Of a stretch of 64,000 nucleotides of DNA, positions 42,401 through 56,400 are shown piece after piece (position 1 is the first letter of the stretch; each line of letters opens with the position of its first letter). The translations under genes were made by a program, and so were the position numbers. The notes beneath the pieces were generated by a model that saw only the letters and a list, made by a program, of their open reading frames with translations, searched no databases and was not told the DNA's origin. This DNA comes from Nautilus pompilius (Eukaryota > Mollusca > Cephalopoda > Nautilida > Nautilidae). The stretch spans positions 1,423,001 through 1,487,000 of the forward strand of contig JACATO010002131.1 in assembly GCA_018389105.1 (NCBI GenBank), read 5' to 3'.

Positions 42401-44392
42401 CTTACAATGTACAGCACATTGGTTATCTGAGAGAAGGCTGTCCTTTTTCTAGAATTTATTGTCATGAATGATTGTTTTTGTTCTTAATATTATTTAGAAA
42501 CACTTGATTATTTTCAAATACAGGTGCTCCCCGACTTACAACCGGGTTCTGTCCCGACCAACCGGTCGTAAGGCGATATGGACGTAACTTGAAGACCTAT
42601 ACGTATTTGACCTTTTTTGGGGAGGTATTTTATATTAATTACTAGTATGTTACTGTACTATGTAATACATTTTATTTTATCTCCTGTTACTCGGACATTA
42701 TGCAGATTGTAAGCGATTGAACCATCCATTGCTTGCTTGAAAGTTGTCCTTGTAGTCATCTCCTATTCGTTCCTTCAAAGTCTCGAAAATACTTCTAGCC
42801 TTAGTTTGAATTGTTAGTAGGCTTACGGGTACATGTTTTTGTATCTGGTCTTCCATCCAGAGCATCAGCAATTTCTCCATTTCGTGGATAGGTCCTTGTC
42901 GATTCTTTGTTATTATCGTTAACCGCATGGCGGCCGAACCTTTTACTGCGCCCAGACTCTTTCCTTGTCCTTAAGAATGGTGGAGATCGTTGAATAGGAC
43001 AACTGTAGATCACGTGCGATAGCATTTACTTTTTCCCACTCCTTCATGTTGGCTAATTACTTTCATTTTAACTTCCAAATCAAGTGACTTCCGCTGTTTC
43101 CTCCCTGGTGTATTGGTAGATGGAGAAATCTTCCTTTTGCACGACATCTTTGGGGGTGGTAAATCCGTAGAAGCTAAGCGAGATACTTGCGATATGACTG
43201 CTGAAGTATAACTGATGCCGAGAGAAAACGGGATGCTGCTGCTGCTGCTGGGAGATGCGCGTGGGAATATTTGAATTTCTTTTTACACATGGAAGTAACT
43301 GGTTGGTTGTAACTGCTGCTGGTCATAAGTCGGGGAGTATCTGTATTAATTTTGCCATAATTTCAAAATCTGGCTTTAATGCTGTGCACAAGAATGATTT
43401 ACCCTGATTGCAGTAAAAGTATTTTTTTTTAAATTGACTTGACTTTTGATGCCATGCAGCTGATATGAAAAATGTACAGTGCTGATCATGTAAATAAGGC
43501 AATCAGCTAACATAAGTTTTTAACTTTTCAGTTTGAATTGTTTTGTTTTTTTTATTTATCTGCCTGAGCTTGTATTTAATGTACTTATTACTGAGTTTGA
43601 AATTTAAAGTCTAGCATTAGTTAAGAAAAGTAAAATTTGTACTAACCCTTTATACAGCATCTAACCCAGCCTGGTCGAACAAGTTATTATTTGTGTTGAA
43701 CTGGCTGTGTATTTATTCAACACACTCATAATTCAGAACAAATTTGGTTGGAGAGATAAGGAATTATTGTTACAAAGGGTTTACATTAATGGGGAACATA
43801 GCCTCCTATGGCTCAACCTGTGATAAGTAATACAAACTTGAAGGGTAGTGGGTTGCAAATGCTTTCCAGATTGTATACAGAGAGCCAGACTGAGTTTCTC
43901 TTGTATTTTGTATTTTATTGTAAATAATATCTAGATAGTCACCATAATAATTTGGTGCATTTATTGCATGATCCATGTACCATAACTGTTTGAAAATTTG
44001 TTTTTAAATGTTTAGACATTGAATTTGTACTGACCAGCATGATAAAAAAATATCTGAGAGAAATTCATTTTATACATGTAGCCTTACTGATTTGCATAAA
44101 TTGAATAAACATTTAGTTTTGTTTTGTTTTTTTTTAAGGCAACTCCAGAATTCTACTGGATATAAAATTATTGTTGACAAAATACAGACTCATGAAAATG
44201 CATTAGGGAAACCAGAAGTGGACAAGTAGGTTTTTGTTACTCAAAATATTCTCTCTCTCCCCCCTCTCCCTCCCCCCTCTCTCTCCCCCCTCTCTCTCCC
44301 CCCTTTCCCCTCTCCCCGCTCTCTCCCCCCTTTCCCCTCTCCCCCCTCTCTCTCTCCCGCGCTCTCCCCCCTCTCTACCTCCCTCCCTCCCT

Positions 44393-44439
<47 letters not shown>

Positions 44440-47400
44440 GTACCACTGATAATAAAAAAAAAAACAATGCTAAACATTTTATAAGTTTAAACTGCAGAGG
44501 AATTTTGGTGATTGAAATTCAGGGAATATATGTATACATACTACCCACAGAAAAAAAATCTAAGTATTTTGGAATTTACTGTCAGCTTTTATTGAATATC
44601 TTATTTCTTACTTTCAAAGTTCTTAAGTTTTAAATCAAGGTAAAAATAACACTGATTTCAATAAATTCAAAATATGTACTTAAATATTTCAGATAGTGTT
44701 TGGGATATCAAGATTTATGTTAATGAAACCCAAATAGTTTATAATTATGAAATATGTATTCCAAATTTTTATAAAACATTTTTATATCATATATATAGAT
44801 TATAAATTATCACAAATATAATGAAATCCAATTAAATTTAAAATTTATACATAATATTTAATTTAAATATTGTAATAAGAATAAGAGGATATACAAGTTT
44901 AAAGTCTTCCCAAAAAAGGTTGAATTACATTCCCCTTCATTTTCTTTTTTTTTAACAAAAATATAACTTTTATGTAACAGATTCAATGAAGTTTTAGAAT
45001 AATTTGGGAAGATTTGAAATAATTGTATCGAGAGCATTCTGCTTCATTTCTTTATTTTTTGTGCAGTATTACAGGCGAATCTTTAAAAAAAAGAAAGAAA
45101 TCAAAACATTTTCACTTTATCTTTCAGGACTGATATGCTAATCCATGGAATAGATTTAAAAACCAATGAAGTTGTGGATGCAAAAGTACTGCTAAGGTAA
45201 TGGCAAGCACTGGCCTGAATAATGATACAAACCCAAAGTGGTCACCACAGGTCATGTTATCAATTGCAAACAAGCGGTTGACCCTTTTTTCCTTTATTCT
45301 TGTATTCAGTAGTTGTGTGTGGTAGGTACACTGAGAAAGATAGTGTTGTGCAGCAGATACAATTTCACCGGTTACAATTTGGCAGAAAAGAATTTTTTCC
45401 TATTTGTGGACAAAAACATTTTGCAAAATTTTTGCACATTATCAGATATCAGAAAAGCTGTGCATGATGATGGTTTTAGATCACTGTTTCCTTACAACTT
45501 TTACGTGGACTTCATAGTAATGCTGTTTTTAAGAAGGAAATTTCAAGATGTCAGAATATGTAATATTTTTTACCTACAGGCCTCATCAACAGTGATTCTG
45601 GTTCATGACAGTTTAAATTAGTGTATTGTGACATGGGAATCACACAAGTGTCATATTTTATAGTCTTTGCAGCTACAGAGTTGTAAAAAACTGTAAACTG
45701 ACATGTTCACTACAGGTGGCTTTTCTAAAATGGTTTTAGTACTGATAGTAGATTATCTGCTCATTGGCTGTTCTTATTAGATGAAAATTCATATAATAGT
45801 AATCTTCTTATTTTTCTTCTTTTAAAGAGCAGTTGACTTCAACACAGCAAACCTGGTCAGCATTCTGAATAATTATAATGTACTCGAAATTGTGGTGAGT
45901 ATTACAGACGCAGACACACACACACACACACACACAGAGACAGAGAGAGAGACAGACGGAGAGAGAGAGCAGGGTTAACTATTGGCAGTAATGAAAGGGG
46001 AAGTTAAGGCAAGCTCTGAAAATAAAACACTGTAGGATCAGAGAGTAACACAGTGGTAGTTTAAAAAAGAAAAGAAAAAAGCGTAGGTGTAAAACCTTGC
46101 AAAATTGCACGATCAAGAAGGATAAATGTAATCACTGGACCAAAAAATTAATTTTACTTCATCTTTTATGATCATCATAAAGAACCAAAAAAGATGGTAT
46201 TTACATGAAGATGAAAGATGGTTTATGCTATGTAAGGGTGTCCTTTTGTCTCTAGTAAAGGACAGGTACAAGAATCTCTTTTGTCCATTGATTCCTGACA
46301 GTAGAAGACCTCGTTTCATTTAATAAATAATAAAACGCCTCATCCATTTTGATTCACATTACATTGTGGGAATGATTGCTTGATTTTGAGTAGAGAGAAA
46401 CTTTAGTCTTTTGCCACATGCAATGGCCAGTGGCTTGAATTTTATGAAGTCATCTCAATTTGTCAAATTGAGGACATCTTTATGTCAATACATTTTTGTA
46501 AAGCATTTATCACTAAATCTCAGGATTTGTTTCATAAAATTCATATTTGTCCTTGAATTCCAGTGAATATCATATAAAGACGGACTTTATTTATTTTTAT
46601 TGAGTCTGTCATGATGCTAATTCCCAAGTCCATTAATTAAATTCATTTATATTTTAGCCTTCAATCAAATTTATTGTGCATTAAATTTAGAGTAAACTTC
46701 ATGTTGTCTGAGTGTCTATGAACAGTGAAAACATCATGTATAGTGTAAATGCTACAACAACAGAACTTTATCATAGCAGTTATCTTTTTCCTTAACCAGT
46801 TTATCCTGATGATTCTGTGCTAAATTATATCTATGCATCTAATCACTAATTGTTTTTCTTTCAGCCCTACACAAGCCCTCCAGACAATAGCACCACTGAG
46901 CGAGACCTGAAGCTTGCTCTCATTCTCATTGTCATCATCCTGCTGGTGTTGCTCTTTATCCTGATAGCCATCTTCTACATGAGCAGACAGAAGTGAGTTG
47001 CTGTGATTTGGTGGTGGTGGGAACAGGTTGGGTTAGATGGCTGGCTACTGGAAATAAGAGATTCGGGGTTTGACTAAAGCAGTTTCAGTATAGAAAGAAA
47101 GGAAATCATTCAAGTGTGAGATAAGTTTTTTCTGAGGTGTATTATTTTTCGAGGATGAATGATTCTGTTACCCCTGTGCCCTTTTTTATTGTATCATAGT
47201 CCTGTCAGAGAAAGACAGAAAAAAACAAACCTGTAGTAACTTTAAAAAGTAGGAAAGGCCCACACCTTGATACCTGTTGCACAGAATTAATTCATTTAGT
47301 AGATAGGTATTCCTTGTTCTTTTAGAATGTTTAAATATCAATTTTGTTATTATTTACACACTATTTCAGTCTACTGTTGATTTTTTTTTCTTCTTCTGCT

Positions 47401-50400
47401 TGGAAAAAAACAAAAAATTTTTTACAAATTATTTTTTTAATTTACACAACTTCTGGGTTAATATGAACCCCAAAATAAATCTGTAGTTCACTTTATTGAT
47501 TGATCTCTCACTCAACCATGTATATAAAATTTTTTTACAGGTACATAAGAAAGCTGAAAGCTGCCACGGGTAAAAGCTATCATTGTAAGTCGGACATTAC
47601 TTGTAATATTTTTATGAGATGTGAACTACAGCATGTAGCTCGCCATTCTCCATCTATGTGATTCAGAAGAACCAATCTTTTAACACTCTTACCTGCCTGC
47701 AAATTTTAATGGCAGGAGTGAGGAGGAGGAGGAGGGGGGATTGTTTTGAATTTGAAGAGGAACTTGATTCTTCCATACTCCTCTGCTTGGAAATGTTTAA
47801 ATATGAAGTTAGGTGGTTAATCATTGAAAGACAAAGATTCTCCAAATGGCTTGTTTGTTTCTTTAGATTTCTGTTCAAAGACAGAAACAAAGTAAGTTGT
47901 ATTGTTTGTAAATGCAGGGTTGGCATAAAATTAACAGGGATATGGAGCTTGCATCCCACCTTCTGCGAGCAAAAATTGCTAATGCTAAAAGTATGTGTAT
48001 GGACCTTGAGAGGACACTGTTGCCATTTTGCACATATCATGGGATGTAGTATACACATTTATTTTGCCAGTTCTTCTCTATTGGGAGAGTAGCAGCTTTT
48101 TAAATATTCTTCTAAAAATGAGTTGGTGTATACGTAGGTTATAAGTCAGTGGAGTATAAGTCAAATAGGTTGATTTTCCCATTTTCCAAGCCTTCACTCA
48201 CATATAGGTCAAAGTGGTGCATAAGTCAATGGTACAACCGTAATTTTGTACAGTGATAACAGTATAAAACTTCTGTCAGGGTTATAAAACAGCGGTGGTG
48301 ATTAACATCAAAGCAAGAGATTTGGAGAAGGACAGAATTTTAATCAAAAGAAAGAGAATGAAGGCTGAATGAAGAAGCTTCAATCCATATGGAGCACAGT
48401 TTGATATGATTTTTACCTATCAAATAAAAAGTTGCATCATGTCACTTTGCAACTGCAGCTTGCTTGCTTTTTTTGTGTTTTTTTTTTCAGTCTGTCATAA
48501 TGAATCCTTCACTTTTTTGCCAATCACAAACACATTTCTCACTAACGCCATACTGCCGTTCTGCTGCCATATTTCCATTGTTTTCAGCAAAATTCACCAC
48601 TTCCAGTTTAAAAGCTGCAGTATCTGCTTTCCTTTTCTTTATAGCAGGCATTTTCAAGTAAGGGCTGATACTTTTTTTCCAACTTTTGTGAATTGAAGCT
48701 CCCCTAACACAATGATATCTGTGCCCCCTAAGCACTAAATAAAAGGGAGATAGCTGAATCTGAGTCAGCATGCACTCACACACATGCGTACAATCATACA
48801 AATTTTCCCCTGGTACTTAAGGGTCCCGTGTTCCCGGTATCGTGATTTCATCCGTATATAAGTTGGAGTGTGGAGTATAAGTTGATGGTCAGGTCCTTGC
48901 AGAAAAAAGCGTCAACTTATATGCTGAAAAATACGGTATCTCAAATTAAAATTTAAAGTGGAGTTTTCTTATGCTACACATTTTATCTCGTCTCACCTTC
49001 ATGAAATCCTGTAAATGAAATTGCTCTCAACAGGGCTTCATTTTAAGATTTCATCATGGTGTGTCATCCACCATGATGATACATCACTGACTCACCAGTA
49101 AATGGCTAAACCAGATTTTTACCATGATAACAGCACCTGTATTAAAAAAAAAAAGAGAGAAAGAGAAATATATTTCATGACTTGCTGCAATTACTCAGAT
49201 AGATATTTACTCACACTGGTGTTTTATAGTAATTTTTGTTTTTGCAAATAATTTTTTCCAAAGGGATGTAAAAAAACAGCGTATATTCAATTACTTTTTC
49301 ACCAGTTTTGGGGGGAAAAAATGTTGTTTTTTTTGCCCATACCTCTGATATTAAGTTTTTGAAAGAAAACTCTTTCTTGGTTGCTATTTTATTAGATGTA
49401 GTAAATCTTCGAGAAGCTAAAGTAAAATGAATAATGAATAATTAAATATTTGTTTCAGTTGTTTTCTTTGATTTCTTTCTCTTTTTTTGCAGACATTCAT
49501 AAAATAGGTAAAACAATAACTGTTTCTATAGTGTACCTTCTCTCTGCTCATAGATCTCACTACTTTAATTTTCTGCTTCTCACAAAAATTTCATGCTTAA
49601 CTATCCATAGTAAACTTTCTATCTGCAAAGTAATAACTTTTATTTTCAAAGGGTACTTTGCAATGATGATGAGATGTATATATATATTATTTAAAACTGT
49701 ATTATTGTAGAGCATTTAAATGAAACTATTTTAAAGTCTGCTGTAGTACTCTGCATATCTGCTGTTTCATTTGATTACTCAGATATATTCTGCTGTCTAC
49801 ACAAGCTTTGCTTTTACTGTATTTGTACTCTATGCCTAAATGAGCTCACTCCATTACTTCTGAAGCAGGGATGGAAGAGAAGGGATAACTAGTTGAAATT
49901 TTTAATGATATGGATGATTTAATATTTTAAACTTAACTCTCTTCTCTTTCTGATTGCAATTATAACTTGTCTTCTTAGTGGTAACAAAGTAACAATGCAA
50001 CTATCTTTATTCTCTGTATAACTTTTGCATTTGTGATGTAGTTGCACTGCACAACATTATTTAAGTCGTCATCTGGCACATGTATGTAAAATAATATGTC
50101 ATTGGTGAAAAAAAAACCAATAACTTTCTAACCCCTAGCAAAATTTCTGCCTAGATTTGCCACTTTCATTAACTGTTAGTGCTTGTACATCAAAGTATTA
50201 GATTAGTATATGTGAAATGTCCGTGACTGGTCAGGAGACTTCAGCGTTTCAGATGTTTTGTTCTATTTCTTTTTTTGTTTGTTTTGTTTATGCTCTTGTT
50301 GTGTTTTATCAAATTCCAAAATTTAGCTTTATAGCAATCATTATGTGCTAATAAGATTGATTAGTCTGACGAGAAAAGTTATAGTTTATATTATAGAAAT

Positions 50401-53400
50401 TTTGAAACAAAACCGGTGAGTCAAGGGCTTTAATGACAGTGTACCATAAGGGAATTTTTCCCAGACGTCTTGATGCAACAAACAATTTATCAGTGAGAAA
50501 TAAATGTATTTATTACATCTATAATTTTCAGCTACAATTATGGTCACCACTGTAATGTCATCTTAGTTACATATAAATATATTCTTCAGGATACATTGGA
50601 AAACTAGACAAAATGGTAAAAAAAGTGTTTGGTACAACCATTTACTGTTGTGAAATTGAACAACATAGATAACTTTTTACTGTATACACAATTTATCATT
50701 ATCAACTTTGAAAATGTAAAGCATAAATTGCCATTCTACTTTGAAAAGAACCAATGTCTGATTTTAAATAACAAAAAAGAGAATCTTATTTGGACTCAGT
50801 CTGTTAATGGGATTTTGAGCCTGTACATGAGCTATGGCCAATAATAGTTAGACTACTAACTCTACCACTTATAGTTGTCTGTTCAGAGGCACAACTTTTA
50901 AGGCTTTCAGTTATTGCAAGATATTTGCAAAACGTTCCATTGTTTCTTTTACATTCAGACTATGACGTTTTGTTTACTTCTATTTGCTTATTTGTTTTTT
51001 TTAGCTCCTCTGGATACAGATTTGCGCAAGGGAGATGTTCCAGGAACAAATATACATTCGTATGAAAAGTATGTAACCTAATTTTTTTTTCCATCTGCAG
51101 TATAGAAATATTTAAATATTTATTTAAAAAATTAATGTTAATATGTCATTGCTGCCACATTAATCTCCTTTTGTGTTCTTGATGTTTATTTTCAGTGAAG
51201 CATACAAAACAGATTGGATCAAAGTGGGATTTCAAAGTAAAATTTCTAATGTTCATACTTTAAGAGAATTAACCAATTACCATCCCTTAGAGAAATCTAC
51301 TTAACTTTAAAAAACATCAACAAAGAACATGCAAACTTTGTTTCACACTGTCTCAGATTGTTCCTTGTCCTCGTTATTTTTTTCAAGATATTTTGTTTTT
51401 TAAACATGTCATAACTCCAAGTTCCCAGTTGAGAAAGACGATTACTTCAGCCGCAGCTCAACGAAAGTTGTTCTGTGATGGACCAAGACCCAAGTTGACA
51501 TGGCCCTAATGTTTAATGCACTAGCAGCTCTAGTGTTGAAAATTTTTAGGATAATTGTTCATGATCTCTTATTTGACAACTTTCCTTCAATTAGCAAAAT
51601 ACTCATAACCCTTTCAGTATCATACTACCAAAGTTACTCCCCATGATACCTGTTACTTGCTGAGAATAGTTACAAAATTTACCATTTTTTTGAAAACTTT
51701 GCAAGCTTCCTTAGCTGTTTGGAGCTTAATATCAAAAATAAAAAAAATCCTGTAGAATGCAGTGTGCATGAAAGGAAGCAGTACACAGAGACTTGATTCA
51801 AATAAAATAAAATAGGCCCTCTCTGACATTAAAATAGGCTGTTCTAGTCACATGATAAGTACACAATTACCGTAAGCTGTAAGATAAGTATGAGCCAAAG
51901 AAGCCCTCAGTCTGAAATCAGTTATGCTAGTGATAATATGCTGAAAATTCTGCTGTAAACTGTTATCACCATGACTGCCCAGTTCAGAAAAAAGCATACA
52001 AACATTGGTGAAACTGAGGTCGGGAAATCTACATCAGGGCCAGCTCAAGCAACTTGGGCAATTTTTTAAAAAAAGACAATACCTAAAAGCACCTGCTGCA
52101 AGTAATTGCAGACCTTCTCAGGACTAAACTCTGATTGATGATAGCATCAGAAGAAATGTGGGTTCATCAGTTAGTTATGTCACTACTAATAAGTTGATGG
52201 GAAATACTAAAAATATCCCAACTGTCAGTATAAAAATAAAATTTTGCACAGTTCAGATTAGTTTCTACAAATTGTATTAAGGGCATATGTTAAAAGATAC
52301 TGTTCATTTAGAGACATTGCATCATTTCTTGCATTGATACTTTCAGATCTATTAGTCATGTTACCATTGCCCTCTGTATCGTCATTGTTACTGTTCTGTT
52401 TGTAATTTCATGTGTGGATGTTAGGAGAAAAACTACAGCTTATCTCTTCAGCTTCCACGTGACAGGCTTTCTCTTTATTCTAACCAGCTCTTACAGCTGC
52501 TATTTACATAAAATCTAAATGGTCTTGTATTCCCTTACTGTGTATACTGTAACTATCCACTATAATGTATTATTCAGTGAAAAAAAATATATATATTCAT
52601 TAGGAGGAATTAGCTATAGATTCTATTGTTTTATCCTTTTATTATCATGTGTACAACTATAGATAATATAAACCTGTGTATAAGGACCAAACCAATCTCT
52701 TGGGTAGTCATTATAAATGGGTTTTCCTGTTATCCCTGGTAGTGCTCGTTATTTGTTATTATGCTCTCAATGCTACTTGTTAAGTCCCTTTGGAAATATT
52801 CCCTTCTTTTCACCCCAACCAGTTATAAAAACTCAGTATGCTATAAATTATCTCCTTAAAGTTCCATGTAGGACTCTGATTTCATTATGCCTGCTAAAAT
52901 CTGGAATACTCTGGATTCTTTTAAAGCCACTACTGGGAATTTAAAACTCAGCTGTTCAGATTTATCCACAAAGCAGAAACAAAAACCTGAAATACTTCCA
53001 CCCTTAACCACAAGCAAGACGAAAATCGATAAACCCAGAATGTTCCAGGTTCTGCACTACCAGGGTCTGAACATTTCCAATCATGATTACCAATTAAACA
53101 AATTCTCTTGACTGAATACTTTGTTTGCTCTGCTTTTGACAGACCAGTTAAGGAGGGCAACACACGGTTCTAGGGTAAAATTTTATGCTTGTTTTTCTTT
53201 TGTTGTGGTCTCCTTGCCCCACCGTGTATCTGTGTCCCGTTGTTGTAAACATGTTTGTAGCTAACGCTTACGCAATAGTAATGTTAGACGACACCATGCA
53301 ATGCAAGACCTACCCCACGAGAAACTCCTGCAAAGGAGGAGGATTCACTAGCTTACAGAAACTGAAAACCATTTTTGTTTTGTGTGTCTATTGATGTATG

Positions 53401-56400
53401 AACCTGCAGGAAAGTTCTTTGTTTGGAAATAGGCTAATGTTTAGTGAAACAAGTGGAATGCAAATAATGCCCATAGCCTTTTACTGCTTCACTTTAGTTT
53501 AACTTCACTCCAAGCATCTTTAACTTCCCGTTCCTTTGAGAGTGATTTTTTTCTGGTAACTTTTGCAGATGTCTCTTTTTAACCTTATAATGCTTGTCTT
53601 ATTTAATTAAGACTTGTGCCACTTCAAATGTTTTACCTCAATATTCTCCATGCATAGCAGTCTTAAAGGTCACATTTAAAATGTAAAACCCATTACTTGG
53701 CATCTGACTCTTAAAAGCATTAGCTACTTTTACTATCACTTTGCTTTGTCACAGACATTTACTGACTGGAATACTGAAGAAAAAAAAATTTCCTGCCTGG
53801 TCTAATGTTTAACTTGTATTGATGGCCAGAGGTTGTCAGTGTATTATCTACGTCAAAGAATCTCCATATAACACTTTATCTTTAACCCTGCAAAAATGTC
53901 TGAATCAATTACATTACTGTATTATAAAGAGCCTTTGTGGTTTTTTTGTTTTTGTTTTTGTTGAAATCCTAAATTGTGCACATCTCCAACCATTCTACTA
54001 AATATCTTTTTAATCTTCACCAAATATTTTGGCTGGATGTGATAAGATTATTTATGAAATGTAGATGTTATGGATACAAAGTAACAGATAAGACGCATAA
54101 AGTAATGATGTTTTGCCATTTCAGAGAAAAAGAAAGAAACGTCAGTGTGCAAGTGAAATAATGTAAATTATTTCTCTGACTTATGTGGAAAAGATGATGC
54201 TTATTTCCAGTTCACTCTGAATTTAACTTTCTGGTTTAAACTGATGCAACCAAATTTCATCATTTGCAATGATAGACTACAGAAAGTCATCATCATCAGT
54301 ATGAACTGGCAATTATGGACTATTCTATGCCATGTATAATGCCATTCTCTGGACTGATACTGTTTAATAATACTTACTGTTCTGTAGAATTATGCTTTTA
54401 TTTGCTCTATGGTGTCATCTGTTGCTATAGAGACAGACCATTTATTGTATAGTTTGTAAACAATACTAAGGCATCTACTCTTGAATTTCTCTCACCACAT
54501 ATATGTGAATTGGTGACAAGCAGTTTCTGCCATGTTGTGCAGGCATTTTTCAATTTACTTCACTTGTTTTGGTGTCTTCAGACACCAAAAATTGTATCAC
54601 ACATTACTGCTCTAAAATGGCAAATATCAAAAACAGTGTTGCCATTTAACAGCATCATCCGTGATGCATGTGACCCTTTGAAAACATCCATGCCAGCAAG
54701 GCAGGGTATATGATGACAAAAATAACATGAACTTTGATGACATGTTTAAGGAAATTTAAGCATAAAGTTAACTTGGTGGGGACTCTGAATGAAAGATTAT
54801 AATTAATTGCTATTAAATAGAATTGAAAAATCAGTGGAAACAGAGTGAATCTTTGGTAACATTTTAATTTTATATTAGTCAAACTAGATGAATATATATT
54901 TTAAAAATGGTTTTGAAGAAAAAGTTGCACAAAAATTTGTTTTTGATTAAGCAGATCAAGGGTCCAAGTTCTCTTCCTGTTGGAATGGCTCAGTTTGACA
55001 TACCACCCCCTAGCATGGTTTCTTCTTTCTATTATTTACCAGCCAGCCTTGTGGGTTTTCTCCCACATCTAGAAATAAAAATAGGTTGTTTTTTTTTCTT
55101 AGATTCCTTTGATAAGAAACAGTGCTAGTGACACCAACTGTCCAAGTTGCCATTTTAGAGGACTCCGCCTCCTATCAAGGGCCTATGTTTATTGGCCAAA
55201 GACACAATGCTGAGGCCATTTGCATTTTTCCATTGTACACGATGGCTCATACTAAGTTATGCAACTTACAGACAGACTGACTTGATTACTACAGTCACTA
55301 TTAAGTATGCTCGCCGGCATTTGATTTCACTCATTAACAAAAACTTATTTTCTGATATAAACCATGCTGGAATCTAATTCAGTAATAAAATTAAATGTTA
55401 ATGTATTTATAGCATAGTTTTTATATATTGCATATGAGAATTAATATCAATTTTTACACACTTTTCTGTGGCCAAAAGATTGAGTACAAATATTGGCCAT
55501 CTTACAACAGCTCATAAAAGCATGAAGAGCAATATTTATTTATACACCAAAATAATAATTCTTCCTTTCTTTTTTTTTTAGAAAATACCTACCTTTCAGG
55601 TCTTTGAAGCCTAAGACACCAGTATCAAGCTTTTGTATTTTTCTGTTTATGGATTGATTTCAGGCTATTTATCATTTGTTTTCTTGCATTACTTAAACCG
55701 GTACTAGCACACAAGAAATGCACCGAGTTATCCACCATATTGTTTTTTTTTTGGGGGGAGGTTGGCAACAAGTATGGAATTTTCCATTAAGCTGAGACAA
55801 CTCCGGCTGTCAGACTGTACAGTAGGCTGATTGCCTTTTTATTTTCTTTATTTAGCTAATTTCAATACTATGGTTTTAGAAATCTGTTCTTAATTTTAGA
55901 TTTACGACTGCAATTAAATTCAATAATGTTTTTTTAAAAATTAAAACTTTGATATACAATCATTTTAAGCTAACTGTTCACCTCCTCTAATGACGATTTT
56001 ATAATCTTTTGTTTGTTTGAAATAATTATTATTGACAACTTTATACATTCATCATCCTTTTATTGTATTTCAATATTACTTAATACGTATCCTACACACA
56101 GTGTTTTCATTTTAACAATCATTTTTGAAAACCTGTAGGACCGCCAAAGTTACAGGGGTGATTTTGATCCTTAGTTGGGGTTAGCTTGGTTTGACGTATT
56201 CTTTGACATGATTTCTTCTCGCTTTTTCTTCACCAGTTGGATGTACGGGGTTCCTCTGGGCACCCCAGATCTAAAAATAAAGAATTCTAGTAGGGATTTC
56301 TCCACCAAAGTTAGCAGTGACAGGCTTTTATGGTGCAAGGTAATGCTTCCTAATAGATAACTGCAGCACTCTGCTCCCTTGCCAGAGTGGTGTCCCTTGT

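Larger units (their letters stand above)
47585..51004 (+). other. CDH23: Intron 31 (3.4 kb)
   Basis: It holds a GGA-rich patch near 47716-47740, a pogo-like transposon fragment (48095-48945) and a candidate 15-nt microexon (49493-49507). Long overlapping open frames at 47658-48092 look like chance. Confidence 0.6.

Noticed and set aside
44241-44477. Gly/Glu/Arg-rich frame on the minus strand
   Set aside because: It is the translation of the polypyrimidine tract.
45313-45621. Open frame of 102 codons in intron 28
   Set aside because: No domain or EC motif, and the flanking exons 28 and 29 join in phase without it.
47658-48092. Long opposing open frames in intron 31
   Set aside because: Low-complexity GGA-rich stretch and no family resemblance; no splice context for the host gene.
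51237-51242. Donor GTAAAA making the 51196 exon internal
   Set aside because: It leaves phase 1, but exon 33 needs phase 2, and no bridging exon was found; a terminal exon fits better.
52887-53111. Open frame with a weak LINE-like WN.LDSFK block
   Set aside because: One short resemblance only; no reverse transcriptase motif nearby.
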